From Branchipolynoe longqiensis (taxonomy: Eukaryota > Annelida > Polychaeta > Phyllodocida > Polynoidae), in assembly GCA_030323885.1 (NCBI GenBank), contig CM059199.1:3803923-3867922 (forward strand): a stretch of DNA of 64,000 nucleotides. The letters are read 5' to 3'. Below are positions 21,166 to 30,559 of this stretch, piece by piece. The notes below the pieces were generated by a model. The model was not told where the DNA came from and ran no database searches. It saw only the letters and a list, made by a program, of their open reading frames with translations. The translations under genes were made by a program, and so were the position numbers. Positions within the stretch are counted from its first letter, which is position 1; each line of letters opens with the position of its first letter.

Positions 21166-21705
21166 TAAAACCTCTCTAACCGACCACCTCCTCAGACCAC
21201 TCCCCTATACTGATTGCTTTATTTGGGTCTCAAGCAATCACCAGTAGAATACCATTTTAACATTAAAGCTGCATAGTCCGATGGTTTTGAGTTTCTCTCA
21301 TTTTCTGAGATAAACATATTAGGTTGTTCATTATAATCTACCTTACTTTAGTTTGAAGTAACTTTTATTTTAAATCGCAAACTTTTGAGATATTTGAAAT
21401 GGAAAGCTGTTACATTAATGTTGGCAAGCTTGCGAAAACTCTATCACCATAGGCTTCTGCAGTAACAGGTTCTATTAATTGACTCAGTAGTCCCTTCTAT
21501 GTGGCGGTAAATGTTAAATAAGTGCATCATTATCTAAGGTAGATATGTAGAATCAAATCTAGATAATTGTTTTGGTTTTGAAAATTTGATGTTTTCATCG
21601 GACTATGCAGCTTTAAACAACCCCCCCAAATCCGACCACCTCCCTAAGTGGACTAGTTAAAGTAGGTCCCATAGTCGGTCCATTTAGATAGGCTTAAATT
21701 GACTA
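21163..21705 (-). mobile_element. Pogo-like MITE (family P) with a family T insertion
   Basis: It starts CAGTAAAACCTCTCTAACCG after a (TA)n run, breaks at 21263 for a family T MITE, resumes near 21617 with CCGACCACCTCCC and ends with a degenerate terminus near 21705. Confidence 0.8.
21263..21616 (+). mobile_element. Family T MITE, full length, subfamily 2
   Basis: TTAA on both sides (21263-21266, 21613-21616), with termini AGCTGCATAGTCCGATG on both strands, a perfect inverted pair. It is inserted in a family P MITE. Confidence 0.9.
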
Positions 21706-21710
21706 TATAC

Positions 21711-22012
21711 AGAAAAACCTTTCGAAATCGACCTACCATGCGACGGACGTTAAATGGTCCATTTAGGGAGGTGGTCGGTTAAGGGAGTTTTATTGTTGTT
21801 ACAATGGTATTGTATGGGTGATTCTGTGGGACCCAAATAAAGCGATCGAAATAGATGAGTGGTCGACCTGTGGAGATGGTCGGTTAGAGAGGAGAGGAGA
21901 GAGGGAGGGGAGAGAGAGAGGGGTGGTGCCGGGAATGGGGTGTGTGATGGGAAGGGTTACAGTGAAAGTGGAGTAGCATCTGTGGAGATGGTCGGTTAGA
22001 GAGGTTTTAATG

Positions 22013-22013
<1 letters not shown>
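21711..22013 (+). mobile_element. Pogo-like MITE (family P) with internal duplication
   Basis: It runs from AGAAAAACCTTTCG to GGTTAGAGAGGTTTTAATG. CTGTGGAGATGGTCGGTTAG occurs twice (about 21871 and 21979) around a purine-rich insert of about 85 bp. The insert matches the reverse complement of 16995-17083. Confidence 0.75.

Positions 22014-22036
<23 letters not shown>
22014..22036. repeat. (TA)n microsatellite
   Basis: A TA run directly at the family P terminus. The same arrangement occurs at 21037-21060 and 21129-21161. Confidence 0.85.
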
Positions 22037-22044
<8 letters not shown>

Positions 22045-22320
22045 GTGTCTGCATAGACAAGAGCATATGTAGAATGGTGTGTGTAGGGGGTGTGTGTGCG
22101 TGATGTTTCACCAACAAATACAAATTTACCTATCTAGTCTAGCATAATTACTACATTTCAATGTAAATTACATTGTAATTATTGTAATTATTGTAACTAC
22201 TTATTAAATAGTGACACATCTGACTACTTACTGTTGGCGACATTCTCTGCACCTGATCCCCAAAACAAGCCCATCACTTTAAATGTATAACTGCCACCAA
22301 CTCCATAGCCGTATATATAT

Positions 22321-22567
22321 GAAGAGTCGAGGCTCAAAATCCTGTAAACGCCAATCCTAAAATTTGAGATAAACATTGGATTTTGGAGTCAAACCTTCAA
22401 AAGGTTCATTTTTCACATTCCTATCTTTTGTTTCTTCGTTGCTCCATAACCATTTCATCGCATTTAATGTTGACTTAGTAAGAATTAAAATTACCTTCAG
22501 GTAGAAATATTTTATTTTGATTAAATTCTTGGATTGGCGATGACAGGGTTTTGTCCTGAACTCGTCA
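22321..22567 (+). mobile_element. Family E MITE (copy 1)
   Basis: The left end TATATGAAGAGTCGAGGCTC mirrors the right end GTCCTGAACTCGTCATATA. Inside are CGTTGCTCCATAACCATTTC and AGAATTAAAATTACC, shared with the copies at 33821 and 50114. TA-rich flanks suggest a Tc1/mariner-type origin. Confidence 0.8.
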
Positions 22568-22577
22568 TATATATTTA

Positions 22578-22624
<47 letters not shown>

Positions 22625-22660
22625 TGATCTATATATATATAGATAGATATATATATACAT
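22578..22660. repeat. (CT)n then (TA)n microsatellite
   Basis: A CT run at 22578-22604 is followed by a TA/GATA-rich run at the right edge of the family E MITE. Confidence 0.85.
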
Positions 22661-22663
22661 ATA

Positions 22664-22997
22664 TGTTTGGTGGGGTTTTACATCCGATCCGGGCAACATC
22701 TAAGGTCACATCAGTACGGGTACCGACTTGTGACAGTGAACACTCATGGCGACTTCATAGTGCTGCCCCACTGATAGACCAGGTTGTCAGCGCAATGACC
22801 CAATTTTCAACTCAGTCACATTATCTTGATGCTGCGCTAACCAGTCCTTGCTGCATCCTAATAATGCCAATCGTCAGGCCAGGTAGCAAGAGGTATCATC
22901 AATGTTGTAAGTAATAAATGGTTTGACGCGACCGGGAATCGACCTCCCGACCTCCCGCACAGGAAGTCTGTGCTCTACTGCTTCGACCGCCACGTCC
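22664..22997 (-). mobile_element. tRNA-headed SINE, type A, complete
   Basis: Reverse tail GTTTGGTGGGGTTTTACATC, full body, and head complement CGACCTCCCGCACAGGAAG to CGACCGCCACGTCCG. Confidence 0.85.
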
Positions 22998-23004
22998 GTT
23001 GTTA

Positions 23005-23169
23005 ATGTTATATACACATATATGTATATATGTATATATTAACATACATATGTATTTATACCTATACATAAATTAACATATACATGTACACATATGCATA
23101 CACACATAAATATATATACATATATTATATATATATATAATATATATCAATATATATCAATATTACTAT
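23005..23169. repeat. AT-rich simple sequence
   Basis: TATATACATATATG-type repeats without clear unit boundaries. Confidence 0.7.
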
Positions 23170-23908
23170 ATATTCAACCAACAGGGATTCCTAGCATTGG
23201 CAATGCATCCTCATCGATGAGAAAACCCTCAAATGCGCTTAGGTCTAGCAACCCCATACCCATACGAATGATATGAAACATCAATTTATCTGATATAATA
23301 ACAACATCCATAACATATACCTCATAATTTATTTTTATTCCGACAGATAACGAACTACATGTATTCAGATGAACAATTAAATACTAGGACCGCCAGGATA
23401 GAATGAAAATAATATCGACTCAGTCGCGATATTTTTGTAGTTTCATTCGATGCTTTGGTTAGTACGTGACCACCCAGAACCCTGCATCTCATTAGTGTCC
23501 CGACTTGGCACGGTCCCCACTCTACCTCTATAACCATTGGACCATCTCCAGACCACGTGACACAGATAAAGTTGGCGCAATCATATCGACAAATTCTCTC
23601 TGGTTGGGTACCCCAAATAAATATCAGTTTGGTGTGGACTTGAAATGAGTTGATCTATTCATCCATATTTCATGGGAAATTAATGTACCACATGCTATTT
23701 TCAGGTTATGATTTTGAGTAGAAGTTTTTTTTAAGAGAGGATAATTTGGCGGGGATGACTTGACAAAAGGGGTCCTCCTGAAATCTGCAATATAATGTTG
23801 TCTGACAACTGCTATAGATAATTGTTAAAAGCATCAATTTTGTTGATAACACAAAGACTTACAGAATTCACACTTGGCTCTAACTAATAGGATAAGGCAA
23901 AGTTTATT
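23170..23908. other. Spacer, nothing recognised
   Basis: Ordinary AT-rich sequence without repeats shared elsewhere in the window. No open frame above 60 codons looks like a protein. Confidence 0.45.
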
Positions 23909-24217
23909 GTTTGTTTGTTGTTGTTTTACATCCTAGCAACATCTAATGTCATATCAGGATGGATACCGACTTGTGACAGTGTGCACTCATGGCAATTTTA
24001 TAGTGCTGCCACACTGGGAAATCAGGCCACTGGCACCATTACCTGATATCCAAGTCAGTCAAATTATCCTGACACTGAACTAACCAGTCCTTGTCCTATC
24101 CTATTAATGCCAAGCACTAGGCTAGGAAGTGACAAGTACCAATTTTTAAGTCATTGAGTTGACTCGACTGGGAACCAAACTTGCGATCTCTTGATCTCCC
24201 GCATGTGAGGCCAATTC
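23909..24217 (-). mobile_element. tRNA-headed SINE, type A, head truncated
   Basis: Reverse tail GTTTGTTTGTTGTTGTTTTA, full body, and head complement as far as GTGAGGCCAATTCGG. Confidence 0.85.
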
Positions 24218-24279
24218 GGTATAAGGCAAGGACTGGTTTGTTCAGTACCTGCATGGGGGATCAGCTCATTCAAAACGCA

Positions 24280-24496
24280 GCTTGGCAAGGTGTTAACAAC
24301 AATACCAGATGATCCACAGATTCCAGGATACACCCATCGAATGGCAGCAGATTCATTACTCATTACTGCACATGACAAAACTGAACCAATTATCCTCACC
24401 ACATGTGGTGGTCCCTGGTCGTGGAGTCTCAGACTTGGCCTGAGCATACAGCTCAAACAATCTAATCTAATCTAATCTCATCTAATCTAATCTAAT
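24280..24496 (+). mobile_element. Possible LINE 3' end with a (TCTAA)n tail
   Basis: About 180 bp of unique sequence end in a pentamer run TCTAATCTAATCTAATCTCA at 24461-24495. Short tandem tails of this kind are common at 3' ends of CR1/I-type LINEs. No coding match is recognised, so this is tentative. Confidence 0.35.
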
Positions 24497-24552
24497 GGTG
24501 TTAGCAATTTTCTCACCCGGTGGTGCAAAATTATAAAGTTACCAGGAATAGA

Positions 24553-24770
24553 ATTTTTTTTTTATTGAGGCTGTATTTATACTGTCCATAGCATATAAGC
24601 CCGGGTATTCAGGCTTGTTTTCAATGCTGGCCAGCTGTAATGTTGGTGTTATCTTATCACACAGTAGCTGCTGATAAGGTATTTGATTGCCTGCATTTCA
24701 GTAGCAGATAGATAGTTGGTTGTTATGGTTAGTAGCCTATGCTAGTTTTTTTATATTTTCTTGGCATAAT
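24553..24770 (-). mobile_element. 3' end of the 39.3-kb LINE family, reverse copy 1
   Basis: Starting at a poly-T run, it reads ATTGAGGCTGTATTTATACT, CATAGCATATAAGCCCGGGT, GGTATTTGATTGCCTGCATT and GTTAGTAGCCTATGCTAG. This is the reverse complement of the 3' untranslated region at 41640-41870, at high similarity. 5'-truncated insertion. Confidence 0.85.
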
Positions 24771-24774
24771 GTGT

Positions 24775-24842
24775 TGTTTTCAGTTGTTTACGTCATAGCA
24801 ACATTTTAGGTCATATCAGGCCATGTACCAACTTGTGACAGT
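24775..24842 (-). mobile_element. SINE tail fragment, reverse
   Basis: GTTTACGTCATAGCAACATT, TTAGGTCATATCAGG and ACCAACTTGTGACAG, abutting the LINE copy. Confidence 0.65.
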
Positions 24843-24908
24843 ACCTAGGTAGAGGTGAGTGTGATTTGTCTAAATCATAAGTTTGATACGGTTGGGCTTT
24901 TTTTGGGT

Positions 24909-25121
24909 ACATTAAGCAGGGGAAATTTCAGTCACAGACGACTGGTCTTCCTCATTCCACAGCTCCTTGCCCTATCCTAGTAATGCCGAGCATCTGACTA
25001 GGAAGCGACAAGTATCAATTATTAAGTCATCGGTTTGACTCGACCAGGATTCGAACCCACGACCCCACGATCTACCAGCACGGGAGACGGATGCTCTAAC
25101 TCATTCGGCCATCCCGTCTGG
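24909..25121 (-). mobile_element. Hybrid SINE (type B head, type C tail)
   Basis: Reverse type C tail (CATTAAGCAGGGGAAATTTC, GGTCTTCCTCATTCCACAGC) is joined to a complete type B head complement (CCCACGATCTACCAGCACGG to GGCCATCCCGTCTGG). Confidence 0.85.
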
Positions 25122-25389
25122 GCTTTGAACCCACGACCTCCTCCCCCCGGACAGGAAGCCACATTCCCCCCTTTCTGGTTCAGGCATTCCTTCCTATCCT
25201 TTGCTTATTGAACAATACAAGAATGGCTGACAGTTAGTATCACAACTAAGAGTAAGAAACAACGGCCACACTCATAGGTTGTAAAGTATTGATAAACACT
25301 ATGACAATTTATTTAAGCATTATGAACAAATCCAGTGCCTCAGTGTAGGAATACAGATTTTATTTCATGGACAATATCTATACACATGT

Positions 25390-25948
25390 ACAGTAAAACC
25401 TCTCTAAATTGACCGACCATTGGACCGACATTAAGTGGTCCATTTAGCAAGGTGGTGGTTTTAGGGAGTTCTTTTATCGATATAGCGATATATTGAATGG
25501 TAGACAGGAAGTGTGAACACTTATTTGTCTCTCTTCTTTTTTTTTTTGGTACATTAGTTGTCCCAGTCACAGATGACTGGTCTTCCCCACTCCACTGCTG
25601 GTCGATAGAAAGCCTGAGCCTACACTTTTGCCGACCCAAGGGATTTTTAACCTCCCACACCACATAGACATGGTATGAGAGCAACTGGCCTTTGATGATG
25701 CTGTAAGTTATACACAGCGGTGGAAATCCAAATTGGCAGAGCTGGGGGCATGGGGAATCTAACCGCCAACCCTCCACTTAGGAGTCTGACCTAGAAAAAA
25801 GTCAGACACTCTAACCACTCCGCCACAGAGAACACCACATTATCATTACAATGTTATTGTATTGGCGATAATTTGGGACCCAAATAAAGCGATTGATATA
25901 GCGGAGGGTTCGATCTGTGGAGGTGGTTGGTTAGAGAGGTTTTACAGT
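25390..25948 (+). mobile_element. Pogo-like MITE (family P) interrupted by a SINE
   Basis: Left terminus ACAGTAAAACCTCTCTAAAT and right terminus TTAGAGAGGTTTTACAGT are perfect partners. The body breaks near 25510 and resumes near 25839 (TTATTGTATTGGCGATAA, GGGACCCAAATAAAGCGATT). Confidence 0.85.
25539..25836 (-). mobile_element. Type C SINE, complete
   Basis: Reverse of tRNA-like head TCTGTGGCGGAGTGGTTAGA, body CCAATTTGGATTTCCACCGC and tail GGAAGACCAGTCATCTGTG. It is inserted in a family P MITE. Confidence 0.85.
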
Positions 25949-26097
25949 ATATTATATATATATCTATCTACATTTATCAAATTTACTTAGCGCATATTAC
26001 ATTGTCTGCTGTGGAATATAAGGGAAACTTGAGTAGGCCGATTATTTAAAGTTGCATAATCTGATGAAAACATGATATGTTTAAAAGCAAAGCACCT

Positions 26098-26332
26098 ACC
26101 ATATATGTCCCAATAGTAGCACGCTATCCAATAGAAGCACACCCGCCATTTCAAGATTGAAAGGATGCACAAATTTACGATCATATTCTGACTGAATGCA
26201 CATAAAATAAGACAATCCCACTTTATGTCAGAGGCACAACAAAAACAAATCCATGAATTTATTTAACTTTGAATAGACAGGCATCCATGTGTCTGCACGT
26301 GCGCAGTGCACATCTATTGGGACATATATGGT
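26098..26332. mobile_element. 235-bp MITE with perfect 19-bp inverted ends
   Basis: ACCATATATGTCCCAATAG (26098-26116) is exactly matched by CTATTGGGACATATATGGT (26314-26332). No coding capacity and no second copy in the window. The flanks show no clear target duplication, so the superfamily is unknown. Confidence 0.8.
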
Positions 26333-26349
26333 GTGTGGATTTGATCTTA

Positions 26350-27048
26350 TGCCCCTGTCACACTACGACGTGACTACGTCAGCGTAACCACAACGTGAAA
26401 ATAATGATATCACGTCGAAGTTATCGGCGTAATATGCAAATTGTGGACGTGAATGCCGCGTAGTTGACGTGACCGTAACGTGACCGTAACGTGACCGTAA
26501 CGTGACCGTAATGTGACCGTAACGTGACCGTAACGTGACCGTAACGTGACCGTAACGTGACCGTAACGTGACCGTAACGTGACCGTAACGTGACCGTAAC
26601 GTGACCGTAACGTGACCGTAACGTGACCGTAACGTGACCGTAACGTGACCGTAACGTGACCGTAACGTGACCGTAACGTGACCGTGACGTGACCGTAACG
26701 TGCAAAACGCGGCCCACACGTTGCTCCCACCCGGGCCGTCGGTCTGACGTGACATAACGTGACTCTAACGTCATTTACGCTGCTATAAACGATCGCGGAA
26801 CGTCTACCTAACGTCATTGTCACGTCATCCCGACGTGACGGCGTCACGTCGAGATACGTCGAAAGTTTTGAACAGGTTCAAAACCTCGACGCGCGCCGAC
26901 GTAACACGACGTAACATGACGTAGCTCGACGTCACTCTAACGTCATTATGACGTCATCATAACGTAACCCAACGTACGGCAACGTAATGACGAAAAATGA
27001 TCACGTTAGGCTCACGTTGGCTCGTTACGTCGTAGTGTGACAGGGGTA
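26350..27048. mobile_element. Palindromic DNA element, family H copy 4 (699 bp)
   Basis: Ends TGCCCCTGTCACACTACGAC and GTCGTAGTGTGACAGGGGTA with perfect TTA duplications (26347-26349, 27049-27051). The right stem-loop GTTTTGAACAGGTTCAAAAC lies at 26865-26884. The left half contains an 11-bp array of about 22 units (26466-26700). Right-half words are ACGTCATNNTGACGT-like. Confidence 0.9.
26466..26700 (+). repeat. 11-bp tandem array (CGTGACCGTAA)n inside family H copy 4
   Basis: About 22 nearly identical units; only ATGTGACC (near 26510) and CCGTGACG (near 26685) depart. The word resembles the element's own terminal-region words (CGACGTGACTACG). The apparent open frames on the minus strand are repeats. 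Confidence 0.95.
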
Positions 27049-27379
27049 TTAGGTATTCAATTTAGATACTGGTGCATATACTATGTATGTGTTGCTACAT
27101 AGAAGGCCAAATTAAGTCAATGAAATAGAACATGTTACTGTGGACGCCCATGGGGGTCAGAGTTTTGGCAAGAATGTCAATATTAATTTAGCATGTTTAC
27201 ACTTAAAATATCTCCCCAGTTTCTCATTTTAAATAGAAGTTACTGCAAGCTAAAGAAAGGTAGATTATAATTATGAACCTAATATATCGATATCAGAAAA
27301 TGCCGGAAACTCAAAATCATCGAACTATGCAACTTTAACATAAAACAACATGAGAGACTGGGGCAGGTGGACATGGCAA

Positions 27380-27873
27380 TTAAAGTTGCATTGTCCGATG
27401 AAAGGGAAAGAAAGAGTAGCCTATGTGGCGGCAGCGGGTTTCCTCCAAAGAAATATGTCAGCATGACCATATGTTTGACGTCCAATAGCCGATGATAAAA
27501 ATCAATGTGCTCTAGATGCATCGTTAAATAAAACAAACTTCTTCTTTTTTTTGTCCAATGAAACCATCCAATTATCTAGAATTATTTTGATGTATCTAAC
27601 TTAGATACCGGTGCACTTATTAAACATTTGTTGCCACATGGAAGGGGGGTACTGAGGCAATGTAATAGAACCTGTTCCTGCTGCTGCCTACGGTGGCAGA
27701 GTGTTGGCGTACTTGCCAACATTAATTCAGCATGTTTGTACTCCAAATATCCCAAAAGTTAGCTAATTAAAATATCAAAGTAAAGTAAGGTGGATACGAA
27801 CGAACAACCTCATATATTTATATAAAACAAATGACAAAAACTCAAGACCATCAGACTATGTGCAACTCTAAAA
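27380..27873 (-). mobile_element. Family T MITE split by a Meta-type SINE
   Basis: TTAA at 27380 with AGTTGCATTGTCCGATGAAA. After the SINE the copy resumes at 27551 and runs to CAGACTATGTGCAACTCTAA near 27873. Confidence 0.8.
27404..27550 (+). mobile_element. Meta-type SINE, 5'-truncated, with 13-bp target duplication
   Basis: It matches the last 130 bp of the SINE at 57749 (GCAGCGGGTTTCCTCCAAAG to GTTAAATAAAACAAAC). The host sequence TTGTCCRATGAAA is duplicated at 27391-27403 and 27551-27563. Confidence 0.85.
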
Positions 27874-27943
27874 TAAAATACTGTGAGAGACTGCGCAGAT
27901 GGACATAATAATTAACATGGGCTGTGCAGTCATCCAATTCCAA

Positions 27944-27990
27944 GTTGTTGGAGTTTTACGTCCTGGCAACATATAATGTCATATCTAACT
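27944..27990 (-). mobile_element. SINE tail fragment, reverse
   Basis: TTGTTGGAGTTTTACGTCCT, then GGCAACATATAATGTCATAT. Head and body are absent. Confidence 0.65.
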
Positions 27991-28054
27991 CCAAGAACAA
28001 TGTCAAGTAAGTACTCACCATCAGGCTGTAAATTGGCCTTTGACTGCGGAGGTG

Positions 28055-29220
28055 TAAATTTGTATGTTCGTTGGAGTTTCATGTCCTGGCAATATCTAAG
28101 GTCATATCAAGATGGGTCTCAATTTGTGACAGTGCAAATTCATGTGCTGCCCCACTGGGAGACCAGGCCGCTGAGTCTATGACCTGATATCCCACACAGT
28201 CACATTATCCGGACACTGAGCTAACAACCGGTCCTCGCCCTATCCGAGTCATGCCAAGTGATGGGGCAGTCACACTACGACGTGTTTTCCGGCGTGCCGC
28301 CAATGCGCAAAATATTTGCTAGCACGCGAGACACGTCCAACTTTTCGGCGTGTCTGGGACAAAGTTTGACGGGGCGCAGCGTGTTAGTGGCGGGTTGGTG
28401 GCACGCCATTGGTGCGTTATTGGCGCGCTAGTAGCGTGCCACTAGCGCGTCAGCAGCGCGTCGGTAGCGCATTATTGGCGTGTTTGTAGCGTGTTGATGG
28501 CGCGCCGGTAGCGTGTTGGTGTCATGTTAGTACCGTCTCAGTGCGTACATACCCGCCAGCAATACATCAGGACGCGCCTGCAGCATGTCCACACCACGCG
28601 GCCAACGCGTCCAGGCACGCCGGCAACACGTCCAATGCGCTGAGAAATATGGAGCAATGCCAATGGCGTGCCCACCACCCGTCGATGGGACATTGCAGAC
28701 GCGCCGACGGAACGGTCGCATTTTGGCGAAAAAATGCCAATGTTAAGCGACGTTGCTGAACGGTCTGCGAGCATTCCGCCGGGACGCCCGCAATGGGTTT
28801 TGACATGTTGTTAACGCATCTGTAATGTCCCCTCCAACCCGTCGGGGCGCGTCGGGGTGCGTCGAAAGTTTTGTGCAAGCACAAAACGATCAGCGCGCAC
28901 CAGCAGGTGCCGACGTGTTGGCTCACACGTTGCTATCAGTGTATGTGTACCGACGCACCGGTAACGTGCCGGTAACGCGCCGGTAACGCGCCGGTAACAT
29001 GCCGGACGTGTACCGACGTTTCACCCAAAAACCCAACACGTTGGCATGTGTTGTCCAAAGTTTGTGCAACACGTCGTAGTGTGACTGCCCCATCACAGGC
29101 TAGGTAGTGGCAAGTATCAATTTTGTAAGTCCTTGGTTTAACTCGACCTGGAATCAAGCTCCCGACCTTCAGTAATGGAAGCATGCACTGTACCGATTTG
29201 GACACCGCATCTGGTGCAAA
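28055..29220 (-). mobile_element. tRNA-headed SINE, type A, split by a family H element
   Basis: The reverse tail and body at 28055-28261 end in GCCAAGTGA. The sequence resumes at 29093 with TCACAGGCTAGGTAGTGG and the head complement to 29220. Confidence 0.85.
28262..29092. mobile_element. Palindromic DNA element, family H copy 5 (831 bp)
   Basis: Ends TGGGGCAGTCACACTACGAC and GTCGTAGTGTGACTGCCCCA, flanked by TGA/TCA. The left motif CCAACTTTTCGGCGTGTCTG faces ACAAAGTTTGACGG (28333-28371). The right stem-loop GTTTTGTGCAAGCACAAAAC is at 28868-28887. The interior is built from GCGTGTTGGTGGCGCGC-like and GCCGGTAACGC words. The largest copy in the window, inserted in a SINE. Confidence 0.9.
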
Positions 29221-29504
29221 ACGTTCAGGATTTCTTCGGTTAATTCGGGATTGTCTGTCTCCTGTCAAAATCATTATACATATTTAGACCACAAAGGGGC
29301 TAGCAGTAGTAGCAACCTAACTGGTCCAGCTTAGGGCTGCGCATTTCTTGCGGGGGGGGGGGGTATGACGGGGGGTGCGGGAATCTGATCACACAGTCCA
29401 TATTATACGGAGCCTCCCCCCGCACACACACACTCCCATCACCACCTAAACCCTCTGCCTTCCTCTTCTCCCTATGGTTATCATTATATATATTTAGAGC
29501 ACAT

Positions 29505-29551
29505 CCGTACTGATATGACATTAGATGTTGCTAGGAGGTAAAACAACAAAG
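29505..29551 (+). mobile_element. SINE tail-only unit
   Basis: TCCGTACTGATATGACATTA to GGTAAAACAAC. It lies at a point where the first and third tandem segments are uninterrupted, which confirms insertion of the short unit. Confidence 0.75.
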
Positions 29552-29755
29552 GGCTGTATAACCAATCTGATCCAGGTTAGAGCTGTGGATATCTTGGTGG
29601 GGAAGGGAGCGGGAGGGGGGGGGGGAGAAATCTGACCATTCTGGACCCCCCTACACACACTCCCATCACCCCATCACCCTCTACCTCTTCTCCCTCTGGT
29701 CATCATTATATATATGTTTAGTGCACAAAGTGCTGTAGTGGCAATCTAACACTAA

Positions 29756-30134
29756 AGGCCCAGTCACACCTCACCGGCTTGAGCAACAGACAGAATTGTC
29801 TAGTCCGGTGGCGATAAGTATCAAAATGTACTAAAATGTGTCAAAATGTTGCGCTATCGAGTAAATGGCTGCTGGACGAACGGACATGAAACAGAAATGA
29901 AACGGACATGATACGGACATGAAACGGACATGAAACGGACATGAAACGGACAGGAAACGGACAGGAATGGATAGCCAATGGACAGAACAAAATCAAACCG
30001 GACAAGAACCATATACGTCAGTCCGGCGGCATCCATTCCTAGTTTTGTGCATGTTCAAAACTTGTACGGACACGAACCGGACATTGTTTGTTTTCTCTCC
30101 GTTTCCCCCAATCCGGGGAGGTGTGATTGGGCTT
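29756..30134. mobile_element. Palindromic DNA element, family H variant, copy 6 (379 bp)
   Basis: Ends AGGCCCAGTCACACCTC and GAGGTGTGATTGGGCTT, flanked by TAA/TTA. The stem-loop GTTTTGTGCATGTTCAAAAC is at 30042-30061. The interior iterates GAAACGGACAT (29888-29965). The outer TIR differs from other copies beyond CAGTCACAC, so this is a different subfamily with the same plan. Confidence 0.8.
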
Positions 30135-30559
30135 TTACAGATCCAGTTTAGAGCTGTGGATATATTTTCTTTTTTTGTTGAGGGGGGAGAAATCTGACCA
30201 TACTGGGCCCCCCCCCCCCCACACACAAGCACTCCCCCCCCACCCCCCACACTACCCGCCTCTTCTCCCTGGTGGTCAGGCTTCACGAAGAGCCAATCGA
30301 CACTGGCCTTACAAGTGTCACTCGGCCGACCCCCTAGTGTACGGGTGGGCGGGGGCCGAGTTTTGACTTCCGGTCCGCCGAGCTGTCAATCAAACGGCAC
30401 CCACTCCCTCCTCTGGGGATCCACCAGTCGAAATGGACAACATAGCCGGGTGATCACCGACAAAGGATCCAAGCCACTCGGTGCCCCCGCGTGTTACCAT
30501 GGCAACGGCGTTGACAACCAACCCTCTAATGTGCGCAAATTGGCTCGCGGGGACCGGGG

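Larger units (their letters stand above)
21061..22107. repeat. Imperfect 1-kb inverted repeat around two pogo-like MITEs
   Basis: Sequence 21061-21128 (AAACATCACCCACACACACG to CATGCATGTGCAG) reappears inverted at 22037-22107. Each arm is followed inward by a (TA)n run and a family P MITE end, and the two MITEs face opposite ways. Confidence 0.75.
26046..27338 (-). mobile_element. Family T MITE split by two further MITEs
   Basis: Fragments 26046-26097, 26333-26346 and 27052-27338 join into one reverse family T copy with TTAA at both outer ends. The interruptions are the MITE at 26098-26332 and family H copy 4. Confidence 0.8.
29283..30280 (+). repeat. Three diverged tandem copies of a roughly 230-bp segment
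   Basis: Each copy has TATATTTAGNNCACAAAG, a TCCAGNTTAGNGCTG phrase, a poly-G run, AATCTGAYCA and a CACACACTCCC to CTTCTCCCT segment. Copies start near 29283, 29505 and 29720. The third contains a family H element and the second a SINE tail. Confidence 0.7.
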
